Assembly: GCF_003574835.2 (NCBI RefSeq)
Contig: NZ_CP063196.1
Location: forward strand, 3,658,001-3,722,000
Reading direction: 5' to 3'
DNA: 64,000 bases
From: Thermobifida halotolerans
GTDB lineage: Bacteria > Actinomycetota > Actinomycetes > Streptosporangiales > Streptosporangiaceae
Shown here in pieces: positions 8,784-17,289 of this stretch. Position 1 is the first letter of the stretch. Each line of letters starts with the position of its first letter. The position numbers were made by a program, and so were the translations under genes. Below the pieces are notes generated by a model. It ran no database searches, was not told the origin of the DNA, and saw nothing but the letters and a program-made list of their open reading frames with translations.

Positions 8784-9209
8784 TCAGGCCAGGCGCACCA
8801 CGGCGGTGGAGCGCGCCAGGACCTTGGCTCCGGCGGAGCGGGCCGTGATGGCGACGACGACCTGGTTGTTGTCGAGTTTCTTTGTGACGGTTCCGCCGAC
8901 CACGAGTTCGGCGCCGGTGTCGTCGTCGGGAACGACCACGGGAGCGGAGAAGCGGACCCCGTACTCCACGATCGCTCCGGGGTCGCCCACCCAGTCGGTG
9001 ACCAGACGGCCCGCCTGGGCCATGGTGAACATGCCGTGGGCGATCACGCCGGGCAGACCCACCTCGCGGGCGACCCGCTCGTTCCAGTGGATCTCGTTGA
9101 AGTCGCCGGAGGCCCCGGCGTAGCGGACCAGGTCACGGCGGCGTACCGGGTAGGTCCGTTCGGGCAGCTCGGTGCCCACCTCGACGTCGGCGTACCGGAC
9201 AGCGGTCAT
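8784..9209 (-). CDS. MaoC-like (R)-hydroxyacyl dehydratase, HadB type
   Basis: This is a 141-residue single hot-dog domain. It contains the hydratase 2 motif (YAGASGDFNEIHWNERVA then GLPGVIAHGMFTMA) with the Asp/His catalytic pair near residues 36 and 41. The partner gene hadA lies 15 bases upstream, and the two homologues form a heterodimer in mycobacteria and relatives. There the dimer dehydrates 3-hydroxyacyl-ACP in fatty acid elongation. Here the mycolate role is unlikely, so a general acyl-chain function is inferred. Confidence 0.82.
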   Translation of the reverse strand: MTAVRYADVEVGTELPERTYPVRRRDLVRYAGASGDFNEIHWNERVAREVGLPGVIAHGMFTMAQAGRLVTDWVGDPGAIVEYGVRFSAPVVVPDDDTGAELVVGGTVTKKLDNNQVVVAITARSAGAKVLARSTAVVRLA

Positions 9210-9224
9210 CTGGGCTGCTCCTTC

Positions 9225-9683
9225 TCACTTCTCGGCCGGGGCGGCGCTGCGCACGACGAGCATGTTGACCGAGGTGACGACGTGCTCCCCGGCCACGGTG
9301 GCGATCTCGCTGTCCAGCGTGAGCATCTCGTTGCCGCCCAGCGCCTTGATACCGGTGATCGTGGTCCGGCAGGTCACCAGGTCCCCTGCCTGGAGGGGGC
9401 GGCTGTAGCGGAAGCGCTGGTCCCCGTGCACCACCCGGGAGAAGTCCAGTCCGAGTTCGGGGTCGGCGACGGCCTGTCCGACGCCCTCCATGCCCAGGAT
9501 GACGGGGAAGGTGGGCGGCGCGATGACGTCGGTGTACCCGGCCTCCTTGGCGCGGGCGGGGTCGCGGTAGAGCGGGTTGGGGTCCGAGATCGCGTCCGCG
9601 AACTCGCGGATCTTGACGCGGGTCACCTCGTAGGGTTCGGGGAGTTCGTACACCCGTCCCAGATAGTCGCGGTTGATCGCCAT
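9225..9683 (-). CDS. MaoC-like dehydratase N-terminal domain protein, HadA/HadC type
   Basis: This 152-residue FAS1-like dehydratase domain has the start INRDYLGRVYELPEPYEVTR, the motif FADAISDPNPLYRDPARAKEAG and APPTFPVILG. It lacks the complete hydratase Asp/His signature, as expected for the stabilising or acyl-binding subunit of a HadAB pair. The ATG at 9681-9683 is preferred over one five codons upstream because GGAAAGGACG precedes it. It is co-directional with rpmG upstream and hadB downstream. Confidence 0.82.
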   Translation of the reverse strand: MAINRDYLGRVYELPEPYEVTRVKIREFADAISDPNPLYRDPARAKEAGYTDVIAPPTFPVILGMEGVGQAVADPELGLDFSRVVHGDQRFRYSRPLQAGDLVTCRTTITGIKALGGNEMLTLDSEIATVAGEHVVTSVNMLVVRSAAPAEK

Positions 9684-9755
9684 CGACGTCCTTTCCACAC
9701 CGTGTGCGTCTCATCATGCCGGGTCGCGCGCGGTGACCGGAACAGCGCCAACACA

Positions 9756-9795
9756 CCGGTAGCCCAGTGAGCGGGAGTGCTCACTGGGCTACCGG
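9756..9795 (-). terminator. Perfect 17-bp hairpin between rpmG and hadA
   Basis: Arms 9756-9772 and 9779-9795 are exact reverse complements around a 6-base loop. It lies about 100 bases past the rpmG stop and 73 bases before the hadA start, so it likely ends the tRNA-rpmG transcript. Confidence 0.65.
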
Positions 9796-9897
9796 GAAGT
9801 CCAGACCGTGTCCGGTCGGAACCTGGGGAATCCACCGCGACCGCTGGGGGTGGGCCGCTCCGCCCGCCTCTGGTGTCGACGGTCGGCGGAGCGCTGC

Positions 9898-10062
9898 CTA
9901 GCGGGTTTCCTTGTGCTCCCGATGCGTGCGGCAGTTCGGGCAGTACTTCCTCAGCTCAAGGCGGTCGGGGGTGTTCCGACGGTTCTTGCGCGTGATGTAG
10001 TTACGGTGCTTGCACTCCTGGCAGGCCAGGGTGATCTTCGGCCTCACGTCGGTGGCAGCCAC
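9898..10062 (-). CDS. rpmG: 50S ribosomal protein L33 (zinc-binding form)
   Basis: A 54-residue protein starts at GTG 10060-10062 and reads [20 protein letters not shown] through to a CPNC pair near the C-terminus. The two pairs ACQEC and YCPNC are the zinc-ribbon cysteines of the C+ form of L33. That form is part of the large subunit under zinc-replete conditions. GAGAAAGG lies upstream. Its position just after tRNA-Met and tRNA-Thr and before the had genes is the standard actinobacterial order. Confidence 0.95.
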   Translation of the reverse strand: MAATDVRPKITLACQECKHRNYITRKNRRNTPDRLELRKYCPNCRTHREHKETR

Positions 10063-10148
10063 GTTGGAGTGCCTTTCTCACTGAACAACAGACGGACACT
10101 GAAAAAAACCCGCGGGAACCCCGGTGTACCAGGGGATCTCGCAGGTAG

Positions 10149-10221
10149 TAGCGGAGGCCGGACTTGAACCGACGACACAGCGATTATGAGCCGCTTGCTC
10201 TACCGACTGAGCTACTCCGCC
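10149..10221 (-). tRNA. tRNA-Met, elongator (anticodon CAT)
   Basis: This is a 73-base cloverleaf with acceptor GGCGGAG/CTCCGCT, D arm GCTC...GAGC, anticodon loop CTCATAA and T loop TTCAAGT. The 1-72 pair is G-T and the T arm lacks initiator features, so it is the elongator methionine tRNA. No CCA is encoded. Confidence 0.92.
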
Positions 10222-10330
10222 TAGAGCCGGGAATCCGTACTCATCTGCGATGATACCGGACCCCGATCAGACCGGCGGCCGAATCGTCCGCCGACCGACC
10301 ACCTGAGTGGATCGGATCTCAATCAAGTGG

Positions 10331-10406
10331 TGGAGCCCCTTTACGGAATCGAACCGTAGACCTTCTCCTTACCATGGAGACGCTCTGCCGACTGAGCTAA
10401 AGGGGC
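10331..10406 (-). tRNA. tRNA-Thr (anticodon GGT)
   Basis: A 76-base cloverleaf includes an encoded CCA end. The acceptor is GCCCCTT/AAGGGGC, the anticodon stem TCTCC/GGAGA around ATGGTAA, and the T loop TTCGATT. It is followed 109 bases later by tRNA-Met in the same orientation. Confidence 0.94.
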
Positions 10407-10529
10407 ACGCTCCTGCGGCTTCCCCCCTTTCGGGGTTCCGCCCTTCGCGTTGACTCGAATATACATGGCTTCCGGGGTGCTCTGCCAACTCGAAACCGTC
10501 CTGGGCCCCGCGGCCGGCCTCCCGCCGTC

Positions 10530-12611
10530 TCAGTCCGCCACCCAGACGTTGGACATGGCGTCGCGCTGGATGGTCCGGATGGTCGCCGCAAGACCGAGTC
10601 TGCGCAGCGCGTCGGGCAGGCGGGTGTCGTGGGTGAAAACGACGAGCTGGCGGTGGCGTCCCACCTCGGCCAGCACCGCGGCCAGCCCTTCCACGGTCTC
10701 GGTGTCCATCGCCTGGACGGGGTCGTCCAGCAGCAGGAAGCCGAACGGGTTGCCCGGCACCAGGGTGCGCGGCAGGCAGATGGACAGCGCGAGGGCCTGG
10801 AACTCGCCCTGGCTGAGCAGCCCGGGCGCGCTGTCCGGCCCGTCGGTGCCGTCCACGCTGACGTCGACCGCGACCCGCCGCTGCGCCCCCCTGCCGACCA
10901 GACGCAGCGACGCCAGGTCGATGTGCCGCTCCTGACGCAGCCGCGCCCACACCTTCTCGGCCTGGGCGGCCAGGGGGTTCAGCCGCTCGGCGCGCATCTC
11001 GCGGGCCACCGCGGTGAACCACTCGAGGGCCTGCCGGGCCGGTTCCAGCCTCCGGTGCGCCGTGAGCGCCTCACGCGCGTCCTCGACCCAGGCGCCCAAC
11101 TGCTCGGCGAGTCCGGCCCATCCGTCGGTGGGGTCGGTGAGGCGCTCGGTGGCGGCCTTGCGCGCGGCGATCGCGGCCGAGCGCAACCGCCGCCCCTGGG
11201 TCTCGATGTGCGCGGCCAGTTCCGCCAGGTCGGTGATCTCGGCCCCGGCCGCCCAGTCGGCCCAGATCCGCCCCAGTTCGCTGTCCGGCGGCAGCCACGA
11301 GGGCGGCGGCGCCATGAGGAAGCGCGCCTGGTCTCGGGCGTCCTCCGCGCGCTGGTAGGCGGCGGCGGTGCTCGCGGCGACCGGCTCCAGCCGGGCGATC
11401 TCGGCGCGGGCCCGGTTCACCCAGGCGGGCCCCAGCGCGTTGTGGGCGCCGCAGGTGGGGCAGTCGGTCTCGGCGGGGTGCCGCTCGTGGTGGTCGAGGG
11501 CCTGCCGCAGCAGTTCGACCACGCCGCGCGCCCGGTCCCCCTTGGTGCCCGCGGCCATGGCGATCTCCATCGCGGCCCCGCGCAACTCACTGACCACGTC
11601 GTTGATGAGGGAGCGCTCGGGCACCGCCAGGCGGCGCAGGCGGCGCAGCACGACCTGCTGGGCGGGGTCGGCGGGTCCGTCGTCGGCGGCGATGGCGGAG
11701 AGTCGGTCGAGGTCGAGGGAGGACGCGGTCAGCAGTTCGGCGGCGGAGCGCGCCCGGGGATCGGCGCTGGCACGCAACTGGTCCAGCAGGTAGGGCAGGT
11801 CGCGGGCGGGCCGCTGCTCGGTCTTGGCGAGCTTGTCGCAGGCCCGGGCCAGGCGGCGTTCGGTCTCGGCGAGTTCGTTCAGGCCGAGCAGCGCGGTCAG
11901 GGTGTCGTACAGTTCGGCCGACCGCCCGGTGACGGTGCGTCCCAGTTCGTCGTAGGAGAGGAACGGCCGGTACCTGGAGAGGTCCTCGCCCCAGCCGAGG
12001 CTGGCCAGGCTGCCGGTCTCGCCCGTGGGCAGGACGACCTCGCCGCGTGCGGAGCGGACGCTGTCGCCGGTCCAGACGCGGGTGACCCGGGTGGTTCCGG
12101 GCTCCCCGGCGCGCTGGAGTTCGACGGTGACCTCGGTGACGTCGTCGAAGTGCAGGTTGCGCCAGCCGTCGCGCCAGGCCGCGGGCATGCCGTCCCAGCG
12201 CAGGTTGCGTCCGGTCAGCGCGGCCTCGACGGCCTCGGCGAAGCTGGACTTGCCGGAGCCGTTGCGGCCGACGATCACGGTCAGGCCGGGACCGGGCGGG
12301 AACTCGAGGGTGGCGGCGCGTCCGATGCCGCGGAAGCCCTGGACCCGGATCCGGTTGAGATAGCAGCGGCGGAAGTTCCGTGCCGGCGTGACCGGTTCGG
12401 GGGGCGGGTAGGGCAGGTCGATGCTCTCCCCGCGGGCGCAGGCGGCCAGGGCGTCGTCGCCGTGGGTGGCCGCGACCACCCACTGGCGCGCCACAGGGTC
12501 CAGTGGTGATCGGGACAGCCGGTCCCACAGGACTCCGGTCTGGGAAGACGCCGTCTGCCGCCCCGGCTGGTCCGCGGAGAATCCGTGCTGGGAGGTCGTC
12601 ACCGTCGTCAC
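10530..12611 (-). CDS. Rad50/SMC-like AAA ATPase with a zinc-hook CxxC
   Basis: The 693-residue protein has a roughly 85-residue N-terminal extension, then an SMC-type ATPase head. The head shows LNRIRVQGFRGIG, Walker A GRNGSGKS at residues 115-122, an ABC signature LLSQGEF near 598, Walker B GFLLLDD near 625 and an H-loop VVFTHD. Between the heads are helical segments and a single CPTCG (Cys384, Cys387) that could form a Rad50-style zinc hook. The coiled coil is short compared with Rad50. It sits directly downstream of the JetABC-like genes, where a JetD nuclease would be expected in a Wadjet operon, with a 162-base gap. The start is GTG at 12609-12611 after GGAGCAGG. A DNA-end or plasmid-directed role is inference. 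Confidence 0.72.
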   Translation of the reverse strand: MTTVTTSQHGFSADQPGRQTASSQTGVLWDRLSRSPLDPVARQWVVAATHGDDALAACARGESIDLPYPPPEPVTPARNFRRCYLNRIRVQGFRGIGRAATLEFPPGPGLTVIVGRNGSGKSSFAEAVEAALTGRNLRWDGMPAAWRDGWRNLHFDDVTEVTVELQRAGEPGTTRVTRVWTGDSVRSARGEVVLPTGETGSLASLGWGEDLSRYRPFLSYDELGRTVTGRSAELYDTLTALLGLNELAETERRLARACDKLAKTEQRPARDLPYLLDQLRASADPRARSAAELLTASSLDLDRLSAIAADDGPADPAQQVVLRRLRRLAVPERSLINDVVSELRGAAMEIAMAAGTKGDRARGVVELLRQALDHHERHPAETDCPTCGAHNALGPAWVNRARAEIARLEPVAASTAAAYQRAEDARDQARFLMAPPPSWLPPDSELGRIWADWAAGAEITDLAELAAHIETQGRRLRSAAIAARKAATERLTDPTDGWAGLAEQLGAWVEDAREALTAHRRLEPARQALEWFTAVAREMRAERLNPLAAQAEKVWARLRQERHIDLASLRLVGRGAQRRVAVDVSVDGTDGPDSAPGLLSQGEFQALALSICLPRTLVPGNPFGFLLLDDPVQAMDTETVEGLAAVLAEVGRHRQLVVFTHDTRLPDALRRLGLAATIRTIQRDAMSNVWVAD

Positions 12612-12773
12612 AACACCTGCTCCGTTCGTGGCCTCGCCTTTGCAGATTAGGACAGATGGGGCGAATTACGTAGCGATCGCCGACTTTCGGCGGCGGGGCG
12701 GACGCGGTGTACCGCTTCCGCTCCGCCGCCACGGCCCTCCCGCTGCCCCGATCGACAACAGACGTGGCCGATA

Positions 12774-15700
12774 TCACACTCCGTTGAGGCGGCGTCGGTT
12801 GCCGTCCCAGGTGAAGTGCAGGGTGGCGATCCCGGGTTCGGCGGGGTCGCGCAGACACTCGTAGATGTTGAGCCGGGGAACGCTCGGGAAGCATCCCCAG
12901 ACGCGTTCGGAGGTGAGCACGAAGTCGAGGTCGAGTTCGACGAGCATGCCGAGGAGCCGACCGTGGGTGGGTTCGTCGACCTTGGCGAAGGCGTCGTCGA
13001 GCAGGATGAGTCGGGGGGTCTGCGGCGCGTCCAGCGCCAGCGCGCTGAACTGGGCCGCCGCGGCGGCGAACAGCACCAGGTAGGCGATGACCCGCTGCTC
13101 CCCCTGGCTGAGGGCGGTGCGGTGGGTGAGACGGCGTTCGCGTTCGGGATGCGCGGCGTCGGTGACGTAGACGGTGAAGGCGAACCAGGAGCGGTAGTCC
13201 AGGGCGGCACGCAACTGTGCCCCTCCGGTGGCGGTGGGATCGAGGCGGCGGATCGCCTCGATGCAGCGGCGCAGGGCGTCGCGCAGGCGGGTGGTCTCGA
13301 CCCGGGTGCGCTTCTCGGCGGGGCGGCTCAGCAGCGGCACCACCGCGTGGATGTCCTCGTCGGCGTCGGGGGCGAGTGTCCAGTCCAGGCGGACCCCCAG
13401 CCCCTGGGAGGTGGTGACCTCGCCCAGGACGCTGTTCATGGCGGCGATGAGTTCCCGCGCCTCGTCGATCTGGCGGGACAGGTGCCCGGCGAGTTCACCG
13501 AGGAGATGCCGTTCGTAGGCCTCCTCCTCGCGCACGGCCGCGGTCTCCTCGGCCTCGGCGATGGCCTCGCGCAGCCGTTCGGCGTAGTCGACGATGTCGT
13601 GCGCGCCGTGGTCGTCGTGGATGGTGACCCGCTTGACGCCCGCGGGCTCGGCGAGCTCGGTCCGGGCGCCGAGGGCGGGGGCGGCGGCCAGGCCGCGGTG
13701 CAGCTCCTCGTGGCTGCGCAGGATTCCGCTGTCGTCGATGTCGGAGTCGGCGGGGTCGAGCCCGGCCTCGACCGCGGTGACCAGGGCGTCGAGGTTCCTG
13801 ACGCGTTTGGTCAGTTCGTCGCCGTGTTCGGGGTCGCTCTCCGTCTCGTCGTAGGCGGCGACGGGTCCTCCGGGCGCGGCGAGGTCGAGAAGCCCGGCCG
13901 CGGCGAGCAGCCCCCGGTCGACCTCTCCGGACGGGGCGGCGAGCACGGCCCGCAGGCGGGCTCCGGCGGCCAGGGCGCGGCGGGCCTGCTCGGCCCGTTC
14001 GACGGTGGCGGCGCCGTGCCGGGTCTCCGCCGCGACCCGCTCGTCGCGGGCCCGCTGGGCGTCGCGTTCGAGTGCGGGCAGGGCCTCGTCGACCGCGCGG
14101 GCGCGGGCGCGCACCTGGGCGACGGCGGTCTCGACCTGGGCCGGGTCGGCGACGCGGGCCCGGTCGGTGAGCTCGGTCTCGCGGCGGACGGTGATCATGT
14201 CGTTGATGGCGGCGCCGGCCGCGTCCTCCGCGACGACGCGGGCCTCGCGGGCGCGTTGCCAGTCGGCGACGTGCTGCCGGTAGTCCTCCAGGCGGCCCGC
14301 GAGGATTTCGAGGTCGCGGTGGGCGGCGGAGATCTGCACGCGGAGCATGCCCAGGGAGCCGCGGATCTTGGCGAGTTCCTCGTAGTGGGCGGGCAGGCGG
14401 TGTTCCAGCGCGGGTTCGACGAGGGCGGCGCGTTGGGCGAGCGCCGTGGTGCGGGCGGCGTCGGCGGCGGCGCGGGCCGCGGTGTGGTCGCGGACGGCGG
14501 CGGCGAGCCAGGCGCGGGCGTCGTCGAGGACCGCCCAGGCCGCGACGAGTTCGGCGCCCGAGGGCACGGAGCGGTTGATCCGCAGCAGGCTCTCGTGCCG
14601 GTTGTCGATTCCCGCGCGGCGCTCCTGGGCCTCGGCGAGCAGCGCCTCGGCCATCTCGATGCGCCGCTCCGCCTTGGCCCGGTGGCGCTCCAGGGCCTGG
14701 GCGCGGGCCGCCTCGCCGATGTACTCGGCGGCGGCCTTGTGGTGGGATCCGTGGGCGACACCGAGCCGCCAGCGTCCGTCGAGGGAGACGTAGTTCTCCG
14801 GGCGGCGGCGGGGGCCGGTGGTGCTGTGGAACCAGGAGGTCTCGGACTGGGGCTGCTGGTCGTCCTCCTGGTCGGCGTGGAGCCGGACGGAGGAGAGGAT
14901 GGCGACGACGGTGCTGCGGCTGATCTTCGGGGCGTCGGACTGTTCGAGTGGGACGAGGACGTCCAGGAGGGTGCGGCCGCGCAGTGGTTCGGCGGGGCTG
15001 AGCAGCAGGTCGCGGGTGTTGTGGTCGACGACGGTGCCGTCGGGGGTGATGAGTCCGGAGAGGAGGCCGGACGCCTCCAGGGCCGCTTCGAGTCCGGCAC
15101 GCTCCTCGGAGGAGAGGTGGTCGGTGAAGTCGACCGCGAGGTACAGGGGGACTCCGGCGTCGGGGTCGCGCGGCGCGGTGGCCCAGGCGGGGCGGGGCGC
15201 GGTGACGGGCGCGGCGTCGTCGGCGCGGCGCTCGGCGAGCTCGTCGAGTTCGGCGGCGAGGTCGCGTTCCTCACCGATGGCCGCGTCCCGTGCCTCGCGT
15301 ACCCGGTCCAGCAGTGGCTCGACGATGGCGTGGGCGTCGCGGGCGACGGTTTCGGGCAGGGCCGAGGGCAGGACCCGGAAGTCGTCGTCGAGTGGGGGCT
15401 CGACGCTCTCCTCCAGGGCGTCCAGGGCGGCGTCGATGTCGGCGTCGGGTGCCGCGGCGCGCAGTGCGTTGCACCATTCGCGCACGTCGGCGGCGTAGTC
15501 GGTGCTGGCCTCGCGGACCTTCTCGATGGCGGCGTGCTCGCGTTCACGGGCGCGTTCGACGTGGTTGTCGGCCCACTCCGCCTCGCTGTTGAGGTCGGCT
15601 TCGCGGCGTTCGGCCGTCTCGAGTTCCAGCGCTCGCCGGTAGAGGTCGGCGACGGTGGCCTCGCGTTCGGCCGCGGCGGCGTCGGCACGGCCGAGCCGGT

Positions 15701-17126
15701 CGTGCAGTTCGGCGAGCCTCCTGCGCAGGGCGGTGACCTCGATCCCGGGCACGGGCGGGCGCTCGACGGCCTGTTCGAGCCCCTCGAGGTTCACCTGGGT
15801 GGTGCTCTCGCGCGGGGCGAGGGTGACGCGGACGGTCTGCGGGACCTCGCCCAGGGTGGCGGGGTCGATTCCGGAGGCGCGTGCGGCGTCGCGCAGGCCG
15901 ATGTGGAGGCGGCGCAGGCTGCCGATGCCGCGTTCGACGGCCGCGGTGTCGGTGGCGAGGCGGCGGCGGGCCTGGGCCTCGGCGGTGCGGGCGTACTCGC
16001 CGGCGACCCAGGCGGCCTCGGCGGCCCGGATGTAGGCCGACACGGCGGCGTGGCGGGCCTCGCGTTCGGCTCCGGTGGGCCCGTCCGCGGTCTGCGCCGC
16101 GCCCGCGCTCAGTGTCGCGGCGTCGGACTCGGCGGTGTCGCGGCTGCGGCGCAGGCGGTCGCGTTCCTCCTGGGCGCTGCTCTCGGCGGAGACCAGGGAG
16201 TCGAGTTCGGACTCGAGTCGGGCGAGTTCGGTGTCGCGCTCCTCGAAGGCGGTGATCTGGGCACGCACGGTCTCCGCCTGCTCGCGCAGAACACCGTGCA
16301 GGTAGCCGCGGTAGTCGCCGAGGAAGGCGGTGGCGTGCTCCTGTGCGGTGCGCAGGGCGGCCAGCCGGGCGCGGGCGCCCTCCAGGTCGGTGATGTTGCG
16401 GGCGACCTCGTCGAGGATGGCGTCGTCCATGGGCGGCAGCGCCTCGGAGAGCACGGACACGAGTTCGCCCGCTTCGAGGCGTTCGCCGACGGTGGGACGG
16501 CGCAGTCGGTAGAGCAGGTGGACGAGGTTGCGGTACCGCATGGGGTCGTTGAGGCCGAACAGGTCGCGCATGACCCGGGTGCGGTAGCCGAGCGCGGTGT
16601 CGTAGCAGTTGTCGGGGCCGACGGCGGCGCGGAGGCGTTCCACCGACAGGGGGCGGTCGCCGTCGACGAGGACCAGGTCGTCGCCGACACGGCGGTCTGT
16701 GACGAAGAACACCGCGCGCGCCTCGGGATGGTCGGGCACGGCGATGACGGCGGCGCCGAGGGTGCGCCGCTGCGGTCGGCCCTCCTCGCCGCGTCGGACG
16801 AACTCGACCCACAGGTAGCCCAGGCTGGTGTCGCCCGCCTCGGCGGTGGCGGTGTCGCCGGTCTCGGTGGCGGTGCGTCCCTCGAGCATCAGCCAGCGCA
16901 GGCTGGTGCGGCTGGTCCCGGTGGTGTCGAGGCGGCGGGCGTCGCCGTCGAGGAGGAAGGGCAGCAGCATCTCCAGCGCCTTGGACTTGCCCGCTCCGTT
17001 GCGTCCGCGCAGCAGCAGGCGTCCGTCGGCGAACTCGAAGACGTGGTCGTCGTACTGCCAGACGTTGTGGATTCCGGCGCGTTCGAGCCGGTAGCGCTTG
17101 GGGAGGGTCGTGTCCTGTCGGTTCAT
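12774..17126 (-). CDS. jetC: Wadjet type II SMC ATPase, JetC-like (TIGR02680 family)
   Basis: A 1450-residue MukB/SMC-like protein starts at ATG 17124-17126 after GGAGGACGG. The N-terminal head has YRLERAGIHNVWQYDDHVF and Walker A GRNGAGKS at residues 41-48. Long heptad-like, Ala/Arg/Glu-rich coiled coils fill the middle. The C-terminal head carries signature LSQGEQ near 1339 and Walker B LILLDD near 1373, with AFAKVDEPTHGRLL. This arrangement and the KRYRLERAGIHN opening identify the TIGR02680 family, JetC of Wadjet type II. Such complexes extrude plasmid DNA for cleavage by JetD. jetB lies 163 bases upstream. No JetD is visible, so activity as a plasmid-restriction system is doubtful. Confidence 0.82.
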   Translation of the reverse strand: MNRQDTTLPKRYRLERAGIHNVWQYDDHVFEFADGRLLLRGRNGAGKSKALEMLLPFLLDGDARRLDTTGTSRTSLRWLMLEGRTATETGDTATAEAGDTSLGYLWVEFVRRGEEGRPQRRTLGAAVIAVPDHPEARAVFFVTDRRVGDDLVLVDGDRPLSVERLRAAVGPDNCYDTALGYRTRVMRDLFGLNDPMRYRNLVHLLYRLRRPTVGERLEAGELVSVLSEALPPMDDAILDEVARNITDLEGARARLAALRTAQEHATAFLGDYRGYLHGVLREQAETVRAQITAFEERDTELARLESELDSLVSAESSAQEERDRLRRSRDTAESDAATLSAGAAQTADGPTGAEREARHAAVSAYIRAAEAAWVAGEYARTAEAQARRRLATDTAAVERGIGSLRRLHIGLRDAARASGIDPATLGEVPQTVRVTLAPRESTTQVNLEGLEQAVERPPVPGIEVTALRRRLAELHDRLGRADAAAAEREATVADLYRRALELETAERREADLNSEAEWADNHVERAREREHAAIEKVREASTDYAADVREWCNALRAAAPDADIDAALDALEESVEPPLDDDFRVLPSALPETVARDAHAIVEPLLDRVREARDAAIGEERDLAAELDELAERRADDAAPVTAPRPAWATAPRDPDAGVPLYLAVDFTDHLSSEERAGLEAALEASGLLSGLITPDGTVVDHNTRDLLLSPAEPLRGRTLLDVLVPLEQSDAPKISRSTVVAILSSVRLHADQEDDQQPQSETSWFHSTTGPRRRPENYVSLDGRWRLGVAHGSHHKAAAEYIGEAARAQALERHRAKAERRIEMAEALLAEAQERRAGIDNRHESLLRINRSVPSGAELVAAWAVLDDARAWLAAAVRDHTAARAAADAARTTALAQRAALVEPALEHRLPAHYEELAKIRGSLGMLRVQISAAHRDLEILAGRLEDYRQHVADWQRAREARVVAEDAAGAAINDMITVRRETELTDRARVADPAQVETAVAQVRARARAVDEALPALERDAQRARDERVAAETRHGAATVERAEQARRALAAGARLRAVLAAPSGEVDRGLLAAAGLLDLAAPGGPVAAYDETESDPEHGDELTKRVRNLDALVTAVEAGLDPADSDIDDSGILRSHEELHRGLAAAPALGARTELAEPAGVKRVTIHDDHGAHDIVDYAERLREAIAEAEETAAVREEEAYERHLLGELAGHLSRQIDEARELIAAMNSVLGEVTTSQGLGVRLDWTLAPDADEDIHAVVPLLSRPAEKRTRVETTRLRDALRRCIEAIRRLDPTATGGAQLRAALDYRSWFAFTVYVTDAAHPERERRLTHRTALSQGEQRVIAYLVLFAAAAAQFSALALDAPQTPRLILLDDAFAKVDEPTHGRLLGMLVELDLDFVLTSERVWGCFPSVPRLNIYECLRDPAEPGIATLHFTWDGNRRRLNGV

Positions 17127-17289
17127 CGGCCGTCCTCCGCTCCGTACCGCTCGTGCTGGTGCCCACCGCGCCGGACGGTCGGTGCGCCGGGGGTGGTGCC
17201 ATTGTCCCGGATCGGCGAGGTGTTGGGGAGGCTCTTGTCCGTGCTGTGGACGAGTGACGCGCTGGGCCCGTCCGGGGGGAGTTGTCCGC

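Noticed and set aside
12612-12773. Search for a JetD fragment between jetC and the ATPase gene
   Set aside because: The 162-base gap has no frame with Toprim or DUF2399/TIGR02679-like residues on either strand.
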